DNA of 6,433 bases from Thiomargarita sp. (GTDB lineage Bacteria; Pseudomonadota; Gammaproteobacteria; Beggiatoales; Beggiatoaceae), in the NCBI GenBank assembly GCA_030618965.1, contig JAUXCJ010000066.1, positions 1 through 6,433 on the forward strand. Direction: 5' to 3'. The position numbers and the translations under genes are program-made. Below the pieces are notes generated by a model. The model was not told the DNA's origin and made no database searches. It was given only the letters and a program-made list of their open reading frames with translations. This document shows, piece after piece, positions 1 to 5,893 of this stretch (its first letter is position 1; every line of letters starts with the position of its first letter).

Positions 1-240
1 AGTAACCAAATCGTTATTATTAATAAAGGATCGGAAGATGGTATAGAAAGAGGGCATATATTGGCTATCAATAAATTAGGTAAGCCAATTTTTGATCCCA
101 TTTGGGATGAAAAAGTCATGCTACCCCCACGGAATGCCGGTACTATATTAATATTTCGCGCGTTTGAGCGTGTTAGTTATGCCTTAGTGATGAAAGCACA
201 TTTACAAATAAAGTTATTTGACCCAGTGGCTATCCCTTGA
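1..240 (+). CDS. LysM-domain protein, C-terminal end only (5' truncated by window)
   Basis: Frame 1 is open from the first base to the TGA at 238-240 and gives 79 residues. The readable sequence includes INKGSEDGIERGHILAI, then LPPRNAGTILIFRAFERVSY, and ends in DPVAIP. This matches, from memory of the family, the C-terminal region of the LysM-containing envelope proteins encoded directly upstream of dprA in many gammaproteobacteria. In those proteins a LysM peptidoglycan-binding motif precedes a domain with the GxxxIFRxFxRVSYALVM signature. The LysM motif itself lies outside the window, so the name rests on this C-terminal signature and on gene order. The protein is probably periplasmic or envelope-associated, but no signal peptide can be seen here. 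Its stop overlaps the TTG start of the first dprA (TTGA at 237-240), so the two are probably co-transcribed and translationally coupled. Confidence 0.75.
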   Translation, partial: SNQIVIINKGSEDGIERGHILAINKLGKPIFDPIWDEKVMLPPRNAGTILIFRAFERVSYALVMKAHLQIKLFDPVAIP

Positions 241-1980
241 ACGACGAAGAATATTGGCTTGCTTTAGCGCGTGCTCCTCGCCTAAAGCCTATTAACTTTT
301 TACATCTACTCAATCATTTTGGTAGCCCACGCGCCATATTTGAGGCTAGCTCAGCTGAACGGCAAGTCCTAAAATTAAGTCCTTATTTGACTAATTATTT
401 ACAAAATCCGAATTGGTACCTAGTTGAAAAGGATATACAATGGTTAACACAACAGAGTCATCATCTACTGACTCTATATGACCCAAACTATCCCCAAATT
501 TTGCGTGAAATTTATGATCCACCGCCACTATTATTTGTAAAAGGCGACTATAGCTTATTGTCTAGCCGACAATTGGCCATCGTTGGGACACGCCGTTCTA
601 CCAACGAAGGTAAACAAATTGCTTGGGAATTTGCCAATGCTTTATCTCATCAAGGGTTTAGCATCACCAGCGGTATGGCATTAGGCATTGATGGTGCCAG
701 TCATTGGGGCGCATTAGCGGCTACAGGTAAAACCATCGCCGTTCTTGGACAAGGATTAGACAAAATTTATCCACCTCAACATCAAATGCTTGCTAAGAAA
801 ATTGTCCAAACTGGTGTCTTAGTTTCAGAATTTACACCTGACACCCCTATTAAGCGCGAGCATTTCCTGCGACGCAATCGTATTATCAGCGGTTTAAGTT
901 TAGGCACATTACTTATCGAAACCCCTGAGCGTAGTGGTGCATTATCTACAGCGCGTTGTGCGATTGAACAAGGGCGTGAAGTTTTTGCAGTGCCAGGGTC
1001 GATTCAGAACCCCTTAACAAAGGGTTGCCACCAATTGATTAAAGACGGCGCAAAATTAGTCGAAAAACTAGAAGATATCATTGAAGAATTACCGAGTTAT
1101 TGAATAATTATCCCTTGAAATCTCAAAACACAGAAGAAGAATATTGGCTAGCTTTAGTGCGTGCCCCGGGCGTAGGCCCTGTCAAATTCGCAGCTTTGCT
1201 CAAGCATTTTGAAAAACCACGCAAACTATTTGAGGCCGACCCCTCAGAATGGGATGCCCGAAAAATCAAAGATCGCTTACGCAATTATTTACAAAATCCC
1301 GACTGGCACGCAGTCGAAAAAGATATTCAATGGTTAGCACAACCCAATCATCATTTATTAACCCTGCATCATCCAGACTATCCCCCACTTTTGCGCGAAA
1401 TCCACAACGCACCGCCCGTCTTATTTATACATGGTGATTCAGCATTACTCTCGACTAAACAATTAGCGATAGTTGGCACACGCAATCCCAGCGAATATGG
1501 TGAAAAAACCGCAAGGGAATTTGCCGAATATTTATCTCATCAAGGCTTCACCATCACCAGCGGCATGGCATTAGGCATTGATGGTGCCAGCCATTGGGGC
1601 GCATTAGCGGCTACAGGTAAAACCATTGCCGTAGCTGGCACTGGCTTAGATCGGATTTATCCACCTCAACACCGTGAACTAGCTTATCGAATTGCCGAAA
1701 CCGGCGCACTGGTTTCAGAATTTTTGCCAGGCACACCTGTTAGACGCGATAATTTTCCGCTCCGCAATCGTATCGTCAGCGCATTAAGTTTAGCCACACT
1801 CGTTATCGAAGCCCCAGAGCGCAGCGGTGCCTTATACACGGCCAAAAATGCCACAAAGCAGGGGCGTGAACTCTTTGTTATTCCTGGGTCTATTTATAAC
1901 CCCTTAATGAAAGGCAGCCATCAGCTCATCAAAGATGGAGCCAAATTAGTAGAAACTGCGGCTGAAATTCTGGAAAAATT
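231..1980 (+). repeat. Tandem duplication of a dprA segment
   Basis: Two homologous segments lie head to tail, about 231-1085 and 1109-1975. The shared part begins at least at TATCCCTTGA, found at 231-240 and 1109-1118, and covers the SAM and Rossmann coding regions. It stops before the linker and winged helix, which exist only in the second copy. From residue 8 of copy 1 the proteins align without gaps, and about 180 of 278 positions are identical by hand count (roughly 65%). The offset is 890 bases in the body and 878 at the start, because copy 2 has four extra N-terminal residues. The layout fits an old duplication with one endpoint at the dprA start and the other in the linker. Gain of a second dprA by transfer is less likely, given the shared start context. 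Confidence 0.85.
237..1103 (+). CDS. dprA: DprA paralogue 1, short form without winged helix
   Basis: This encodes a 288-residue DNA-processing protein A (DprA/Smf). DprA binds single-stranded DNA in the cytoplasm, protects it and loads RecA during natural transformation. A SAM/HhH-like region spans about residues 1-65 and the Rossmann-like DNA-binding domain about 80-280. Family motifs are QLAIVGTRRS (112-121), SGMALGIDGASH (145-156), LRRNRIISGLS (211-221), EQGREVFAVPGS (244-255) and KGCHQLI (262-268). The C-terminal winged helix (DML1) found in the neighbouring copy is missing. The length and two-domain layout resemble Streptococcus pneumoniae DprA, so absence of that domain need not mean loss of function. 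The N-terminal hairpin that reads APGVGP in copy 2 is APRLKP here. The TTG start is forced: an in-frame TGA lies at 219-221, no other start codon lies between, and the first internal ATG is at residue 147. No clear Shine-Dalgarno site is present, so coupling to the upstream stop is likely. Intact-looking paralogue; function not proven. Confidence 0.88.
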   Translation: MNDEEYWLALARAPRLKPINFLHLLNHFGSPRAIFEASSAERQVLKLSPYLTNYLQNPNWYLVEKDIQWLTQQSHHLLTLYDPNYPQILREIYDPPPLLFVKGDYSLLSSRQLAIVGTRRSTNEGKQIAWEFANALSHQGFSITSGMALGIDGASHWGALAATGKTIAVLGQGLDKIYPPQHQMLAKKIVQTGVLVSEFTPDTPIKREHFLRRNRIISGLSLGTLLIETPERSGALSTARCAIEQGREVFAVPGSIQNPLTKGCHQLIKDGAKLVEKLEDIIEELPSY

Positions 1981-2311
1981 GCAAATATCTCCCAGCCCAA
2001 CCGCCAATCCCAACCTATTTAGCCACTCAACAAACACAATTGAACTCCCCGACTCACAATCTCTAGCTGATTCACCGTCTAAGCACACAAGCACAACCCC
2101 CGAGCCAAGCATGAGCCCTGCCCCTCCCAGCGATTTAGGCGAGGATTATATCCGCTTATTGAACTATTTGGGCACTGGCACCACTTCAATCGACAATCTC
2201 GTTGAACAAAGCAACTTGACGGCGGGGGAAGTTTCGTCCATGCTTTTAATGCTTGAATTACGAGGGCTCGTAGCTGTCCAATCTGGCGGGCTCTATGCGC
2301 GAACTAACTAA
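1100..2311 (+). CDS. dprA: DprA paralogue 2, full length with C-terminal winged helix
   Basis: This encodes DprA/Smf, 403 residues from TTG 1100, or 398 from the in-frame TTG at 1115. The later TTG aligns with the start of copy 1 and sits in the same ten-base context TATCCCTTGA, so it may be the real start. In order come a SAM/HhH-like region with APGVGPVKF (about 22-30), a Rossmann domain (about 85-290) with QLAIVGTR (121-128) and SGMALGIDGASH (154-165), a low-complexity Ser/Pro/Thr linker (about 298-346), and a winged-helix DML1-type domain (about 347-403) ending GGLYARTN. The layout is the usual proteobacterial one. Several positions depart from the family pattern and from copy 1: FPLRNRIVSALS for the usual FPRRNRIISGLS, AKNATKQGRELF for AR-A-EQGREVF, and GSH for GCH. 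The TTGA overlap at 1100-1103 couples it to copy 1, and topA follows after 30 bases. Role as in copy 1; division of labour between the two is unknown. Confidence 0.92.
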   Translation: MNNYPLKSQNTEEEYWLALVRAPGVGPVKFAALLKHFEKPRKLFEADPSEWDARKIKDRLRNYLQNPDWHAVEKDIQWLAQPNHHLLTLHHPDYPPLLREIHNAPPVLFIHGDSALLSTKQLAIVGTRNPSEYGEKTAREFAEYLSHQGFTITSGMALGIDGASHWGALAATGKTIAVAGTGLDRIYPPQHRELAYRIAETGALVSEFLPGTPVRRDNFPLRNRIVSALSLATLVIEAPERSGALYTAKNATKQGRELFVIPGSIYNPLMKGSHQLIKDGAKLVETAAEILEKLQISPSPTANPNLFSHSTNTIELPDSQSLADSPSKHTSTTPEPSMSPAPPSDLGEDYIRLLNYLGTGTTSIDNLVEQSNLTAGEVSSMLLMLELRGLVAVQSGGLYARTN

Positions 2312-2326
2312 AATCACTTTTAAATC

Positions 2327-2332
2327 AGGAAA
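2327..2332 (+). promoter_or_regulatory. Ribosome binding site of topA
   Basis: AGGAAA ends ten bases before the GTG at 2342. This supports GTG as the topA start, and the N-terminus it gives (MSQLVIVESPAKAKT) begins where bacterial topoisomerase I proteins normally begin. I see no convincing promoter in the 30-base gap after dprA, which suggests read-through from the dprA genes. Confidence 0.55.
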
Positions 2333-2341
2333 CGAAATACC

Positions 2342-4630
2342 GTGAGTCAATTAGTCATCGTTGAATCTCCAGCTAAAGCAAAAACCATCAAAAAATACTT
2401 AGGCAAAGGCTTTGAAGTCTTAGCCTCTTTTGGTCATATCCGTGATTTGCTGCCCAAAGATGGGGCCGTAAATCCCGACAAAAATTTCGCCATGCGCTAT
2501 CAACTCATCGCAAGAAATGCCAAACATCTTGGCGCAATCACTAAAGCGATGCAAAGTGCCGATACCTTATATCTTGCCACCGATCCAGATAGAGAAGGTG
2601 AAGCAATTTCTTGGCATCTTTTGGAAATACTAAAAGACAAAAAATTATTACAAAACAAAGCAGTGCATCGTGTAGCATTTTATGAAATTACACAACAAGC
2701 TGTCCAAGCAGCCATTGCCAACCCCCGTCAATTATCTATGGATTTAGTCAATGCCCAACAAGCACGACGAGCACTTGACTATCTAGTTGGCTTTAATCTA
2801 TCACCACTGTTATGGAAAAAAATCCGTTATGGCTTATCCGCTGGACGGGTACAAAGCCCTGCACTGCGTTTAATTGTTGAACGCGAACTAGACATTGAAA
2901 AATTCAAATCGCGTGAATATTGGACGATAGAAGCAAACTGTCAAAAAGAGCAATTCAATGCCAAGCTCAACCTTTTTGAAGGCAAAAAAGTCACACAATT
3001 TACAATTAACCAAGCCGAACAAGCTCAACTTTTAAAAACCACACTGTTACAACAAGCCCAAGGTAAATTACAAGTCACTAAAGTTGACAAAAAACAACGC
3101 AAGCGTCAACCATCAGCTCCATTTACCATATCGACATTGCAACAAGAAGCCGCGCGTAAATTAGGTTTTACCACCAAACGCACCATGCAAGTTGCCCAAC
3201 AACTTTATGAAGGCATCGACACAGGCAATGGCACAGTCGGGCTAATTACTTACATGCGAACCGATTCCGTCAATTTAGCCAAAGAGGCCATTGATGAAAT
3301 CCGCGAAGTCATAGAACAGCGTTACGGAAAAGACCAATTACCTAAACAACCGCGTCGATATAAAACCAAATCCAAAAATGCTCAAGAAGCCCATGAAGCC
3401 ATACGCCCTACTTCAGCTAAACTTATACCGACTGAACTCCAAAAAGCCTTAAAGCCCGAACAATTAAAGCTATATAAACTGATTTGGAAACGCACCATCG
3501 CCGGTCAAATGATTCATGCCACACTGAACACAGTTGGTGTTGACTTAGCCTGTGGTGACGGTAATAACTTCCGTGCTACTGGATCGACAATTGAAAATCC
3601 TGGCTTTATGGCAGTTTATCAAGAAGACGTAGACGACAAAAAAGTCGGTGATGACGATGAAAAAATGTTGCCACCGTTAAAAATTGGTGACTCCGTAAAG
3701 CTGAACGAGATTAATGCCGATCAACATTTTACCGAACCACCCCCACGTTTTAGCGAAGCCAGCTTAGTGAAAAGCTTGGAAGAATATGGCATCGGACGAC
3801 CATCTACTTATGCCAGTATTATTTCTACACTTCAGCAACGCGAATATGTGGTACTAGAGAAAAAACGCTTTACCCCAACAGATGTTGGGCGAGTTGTCAA
3901 CAAATTCCTAACCGAACATTTTAAGCAATATGTTGACTATGAGTTCACAGCCAAGCTAGAAGATCAATTAGATGCCGTATCTCGCGGAGAACAAGAATGG
4001 ATTCCGCTGATGGACAGATTTTGGGGAAAGTTTAACAAATTAGTTCAAGAGAAAGGACTGTCAGTAAAACGTCAAGAATTCACCCAAGAAAGCCTAGACG
4101 AAACCTGCCCAAAATGCGGAAAAACGTTGAATAAACGCTTAGGTAAACGGGGATATTTTATCGGTTGTTCCGCTTATCCAGAGTGTGATTACACCCGTAA
4201 TCTGGAAGGCGAAACTCAGGAAACCGCAAAGACAACAGCACCAGTAGAAGTAGTTCAAGGACGTAGCTGCCCGGAATGCAATTCGGAATTGCATATAAAA
4301 CAAGGACGCTATAGCAAATTCATCGGCTGTAGCAATTATCCGAAATGCAAATTCAAGGAATCCTTAGAAAAAGCGGTTGATACCGGTGTCACTTGTCCAA
4401 GTTGCGGCAAAGGAACACTCACCAAGAAAAAATCCCGTTATGGAACCTTTTTCTATTCATGTTCGACTTATCCAAGTTGCAAATATGCGATCCCGAAAGA
4501 ACCGATAGCAGAAACTTGTCCCAAGTGTAATTGGCCAATTCTCATGCTGAAAACGACCAAGAAACGCGGTACAGAAAAACTCTGCCCGCAAAAAAGCTGT
4601 GATTATGTAGAACAAGTCGCGGCAAAATAA
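2342..4630 (+). CDS. topA: DNA topoisomerase I (type IA)
   Basis: This encodes topoisomerase I, which relaxes negatively supercoiled DNA by cutting one strand through a 5'-phosphotyrosine link and passing the other. The Toprim domain starts at the N-terminus with IVESPAKAKTI (E8) and carries the metal-binding DPDREGE at 81-87 (D81, D83, E85). The catalytic tyrosine is Y304 in LITYMRTDS (301-309), with R306 beside it; its codon is at 3251-3253. The conserved EEYGIGRPSTYASII lies at 480-494. The C-terminus has four tetracysteine zinc ribbons: C589/C592/C609/C615, C643/C646/C663/C669, C685/C688/C707/C713 and C726/C729/C748/C753. At 762 residues it is shorter than the E. coli enzyme (865) but complete, with all catalytic residues present. 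It is probably transcribed with the dprA genes 30 bases upstream. The GTG start is supported by AGGAAA at 2327-2332. Confidence 0.98.
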   Translation: MSQLVIVESPAKAKTIKKYLGKGFEVLASFGHIRDLLPKDGAVNPDKNFAMRYQLIARNAKHLGAITKAMQSADTLYLATDPDREGEAISWHLLEILKDKKLLQNKAVHRVAFYEITQQAVQAAIANPRQLSMDLVNAQQARRALDYLVGFNLSPLLWKKIRYGLSAGRVQSPALRLIVERELDIEKFKSREYWTIEANCQKEQFNAKLNLFEGKKVTQFTINQAEQAQLLKTTLLQQAQGKLQVTKVDKKQRKRQPSAPFTISTLQQEAARKLGFTTKRTMQVAQQLYEGIDTGNGTVGLITYMRTDSVNLAKEAIDEIREVIEQRYGKDQLPKQPRRYKTKSKNAQEAHEAIRPTSAKLIPTELQKALKPEQLKLYKLIWKRTIAGQMIHATLNTVGVDLACGDGNNFRATGSTIENPGFMAVYQEDVDDKKVGDDDEKMLPPLKIGDSVKLNEINADQHFTEPPPRFSEASLVKSLEEYGIGRPSTYASIISTLQQREYVVLEKKRFTPTDVGRVVNKFLTEHFKQYVDYEFTAKLEDQLDAVSRGEQEWIPLMDRFWGKFNKLVQEKGLSVKRQEFTQESLDETCPKCGKTLNKRLGKRGYFIGCSAYPECDYTRNLEGETQETAKTTAPVEVVQGRSCPECNSELHIKQGRYSKFIGCSNYPKCKFKESLEKAVDTGVTCPSCGKGTLTKKKSRYGTFFYSCSTYPSCKYAIPKEPIAETCPKCNWPILMLKTTKKRGTEKLCPQKSCDYVEQVAAK

Positions 4631-4645
4631 ACTCAAAGTTGGAAA

Positions 4646-4667
4646 GGGCAACCACAAGGGATTGCCC
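4646..4667. repeat. Short palindromic repeat after topA, possible terminator
   Basis: GGGCAA (4646-4651) pairs with TTGCCC (4662-4667) around a ten-base loop, 15 bases after the topA stop. No T-run follows on the plus strand. On the minus strand the hairpin is followed by CTTTCC, so a classical intrinsic terminator is weak in both directions. From memory, very similar GGGCAA..TTGCCC hairpins are scattered in intergenic DNA of cyanobacteria, Chloroflexi and some sulfur bacteria, so this is probably a member of an interspersed repeat family. It may still help to end transcription between the convergent topA and glnS remnant. Confidence 0.45.
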
Positions 4668-4747
4668 CCTGCGTCACATAACTTACCTGATAACACGGTT
4701 GTCTATTTTCATGAATAGGATTAAAGTGCAAACTCAGATGACGCAGG
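4668..4747. repeat. 80-bp element with 9-bp inverted ends (MITE-like)
   Basis: CCTGCGTCA (4668-4676) and TGACGCAGG (4739-4747) are perfect inverted repeats around 62 bases. Near the centre lies a small palindrome: CTATT and AATAG flank TTCATG at 4703-4718, with TTCATGAA at 4708-4715. The left end touches the GGGCAA hairpin directly. The right end lies two bases from the last recognisable GlnRS codon of the glnS remnant (AAA at 4749-4751). I see no target-site duplication and no coding capacity. It could be a miniature mobile element, or a structured repeat at a deletion junction. Confidence 0.5.
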
Positions 4748-4748
4748 C

Positions 4749-5309
4749 TTTCGCGCGTCAAACATGTTCACCATCAGCATATTCTCCTGCCTTCATGCGA
4801 GCGAATAAGTCCAGATTCTCTTCAACTGAACGTTCACGATAAGGGCTATTTTGACCAGGTTCACGCAAAGTGCCACGATAGGCTTTAATCTCTTCACTAT
4901 TTAAACTACATACATAAACTTTATTGATTTTAATCAATGCGATGGCGTATTTATATAGCTGATCAAAATAATTCGAAGCGTGTTGTAACCTATCACCCCA
5001 GTCATAGCCTAACCAATGCACATCAGCTTTAATCGATTCAACATATTCAATATCTTCCTTAGTGGGATTACTGTCATCAAAACGGAGATAACATTTCCCG
5101 CCTTCATTTTCCGCTGCAATTCCAAAATTTAAACAAATGGATTTGGCATGACCAATATGCAAATAACCATTCGGTTCTGGAGGAAAACGAGTCACCACTC
5201 GCCCTTCATTTTTGTTATTGTTCAAATCTTCAGCAATGATTTGACGAATAAAATCGCTTTTAACTGATGATACTGGATGACTCTCTGTCTGTGCGCTTTG
5301 CACTTTCAT
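4749..5309 (-). pseudogene. glnS: Glutaminyl-tRNA synthetase remnant (N-terminal third)
   Basis: The open frame from ATG (5307-5309) to TGA (4758-4760) gives 183 residues that clearly match the start of GlnRS. Visible are [10 protein letters not shown] (20-29), [17 protein letters not shown] (41-57) with the class I HIGH motif H51-H54, [20 protein letters not shown] (75-94), YRGTL (144-148) and [13 protein letters not shown] (154-166). Intact enzymes are about 550 residues and attach glutamine to tRNA-Gln. Here the KMSKS-type loop, most of the catalytic domain and the anticodon-binding barrels are absent. The family normally continues GEHVLRAKID. The DNA reads GEHV, then TGA in place of Leu (one base from TTA), then R-A-K, then unrelated sequence. 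There are therefore two lesions: a nonsense change, and loss of the rest at about 4748. The expression signals upstream still look good. If the organism charges tRNA-Gln directly, a complete glnS must exist elsewhere. A secondary role for the fragment cannot be excluded. Confidence 0.87.
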
Positions 5310-5320
5310 TAATGGTTTTA

Positions 5321-5326
5321 CCTCTT
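5321..5326 (-). promoter_or_regulatory. Ribosome binding site of the glnS remnant
   Basis: Read on the minus strand, AAGAGG lies 11 bases upstream of the ATG at 5307-5309. It supports this start over internal ones. It also shows that the translation signal of the broken gene has not decayed. Confidence 0.55.
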
Positions 5327-5344
5327 TGTCTAATAAAAATTTTG

Positions 5345-5373
5345 ATTTTTACTGATTTAAGGTAAGCTGTCAA
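5345..5373 (-). promoter_or_regulatory. Probable sigma-70 promoter of glnS
   Basis: On the minus strand a perfect -35 box TTGACA (5368-5373) is separated by exactly 17 bases from AAAAAT (5345-5350), which matches four of six positions of the -10 consensus. Transcription would start near 5338, about 29 bases before the ATG. The -35 box and spacing are strong and the -10 box is weaker. Confidence 0.5.
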
Positions 5374-5413
5374 AGACAAAAAGCCGCTCGTAAATATCTA
5401 TCCAGTAGTATCT

Positions 5414-5481
5414 TGTATATAAAAGTACGATTTTCTATAACAGATGTAGCGATTAATGTATAAAAAAACGCATTTTCTATA
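5414..5481. repeat. Imperfect direct repeat pair, 42-nt spacing
   Basis: Two AT-rich units at 5414-5439 and 5457-5481 both start TGTATA and both end with the identical ten bases ATTTTCTATA (5430-5439 and 5472-5481). They differ only by small changes in the middle. The second unit also sits in a 7-bp perfect inverted repeat, ATGTATA (5456-5462) and TATACAT (5478-5484). Such paired sites can be protein-binding sites, but low-complexity AT sequence could give the same look. Confidence 0.45.
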
Positions 5482-5782
5482 CATACGCTGTTCGCCAGAG
5501 TGAACCTCTAGGCGGTGGAGAATAGTCTCTGGTAGGCGACCCTTTTCGTGAAAACAAGCTGACGTACACATTGAAGATAGCTGCGCCTGAATTCCGCAGG
5601 AACAGGTGCAATCATATAAATATCCTCACCTTGTGCTTTTTGAGGTAGTGAAATAGGCTCATTATGGGCTAAGGCAGAGGCTAATAAAGCACATCGGCAA
5701 CCATTTTCTTAGCATGAGTCAAGTTTTTTACAAACGTAAAACCATTCTCAAGGTCAAGAAATGGCACATAATACACGCCGTC
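5480..5782 (-). pseudogene. Frame-broken remnant resembling a HicB-family antitoxin
   Basis: Reading the minus strand, three successive frames give pieces of one HicB-like protein. Frame a (5782-5684) reads DGVYYVPFLDLENGFTF, then VKNLTHAKKMVADVLY, and stops at TAG (5681-5683). This resembles the HicB pattern of a gly-tyr strand, a F-x-D-L turn and a helix of ala/lys residues ending in ADAL. Frame b (from 5681) continues ASALAHNEPISLPQKAQGED then IYMIAPVPAE, matching the HicB stretch with NGEPIPLPS and a following strand. In a third frame (from 5547) comes EKGRLPETILHRLEVHSGE, which could be what is left of the C-terminal DNA-binding domain. At least two frameshifts and the lack of a start make it non-functional as a whole. 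HicB neutralises the HicA mRNA-cleaving toxin. No hicA can be seen beside it. The family assignment is by eye; that it is a decayed gene is surer than which one. Confidence 0.42.
5492..5539. repeat. Imperfect hairpin
   Basis: TCGCCAGAG (5492-5500) can pair with CTCTG (5527-5531) and GCGA (5536-5539), leaving a four-base bulge GTAG. The stem is nine pairs in two blocks with a 26-base loop. It overlaps the 3' part of the HicB-like remnant and has no T-run, so it is not a normal terminator. It may be chance. Confidence 0.25.
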
Positions 5783-5893
5783 TTAGAGACAAATACGTGC
5801 GGGGTATAAAATTTGTAATTTACTTACTCATGCCAGTTTCACCCCTGCACCTATCCTACACTTGCTTGCAGAGGTTTTATCCTTTATTAAGTG
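5783..5893. other. Unassigned intergenic DNA
   Basis: I find no open frame, promoter, RNA gene or clear repeat here. It lies upstream, on the minus strand, of the HicB-like remnant, and may hold the decayed start of that gene or of a partner. No HicA-like reading could be recovered in any frame. Confidence 0.35.

Noticed and set aside
237..1103. First dprA as a pseudogene because it lacks the winged helix
   Set aside because: The frame is open, the Rossmann motifs are close to canonical, and two-domain DprA proteins without a winged helix are functional in other bacteria.
1249..1437. 62-codon plus-strand open frame inside the second dprA
   Set aside because: It lies wholly within a well-conserved gene in another frame and resembles no known protein.
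1921..2112. 63-codon minus-strand open frame opposite the dprA linker
   Set aside because: It is the mirror of the low-complexity linker coding region, with no ribosome binding site or family resemblance.
4457..4696. 79-codon minus-strand open frame opposite the end of topA
   Set aside because: It overlaps the zinc-ribbon coding sequence of topA and its composition is that of an antisense frame.
4758..4760. TGA in glnS as a reassigned or recoded codon
   Set aside because: TGA ends dprA copy 1 and the LysM gene normally, and GlnRS similarity ends three codons later anyway, so a plain nonsense change in a broken gene is simpler.
4639..4842. 67-codon plus-strand open frame between topA and glnS remnant
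   Set aside because: It runs through the hairpin, the 80-bp element and the antisense of glnS codons; no start signal or similarity supports it.
5492..5539. Imperfect hairpin as an intrinsic terminator or small RNA
   Set aside because: It has a bulged stem, a large loop and no T-run, with no promoter nearby; kept only as a low-confidence repeat.
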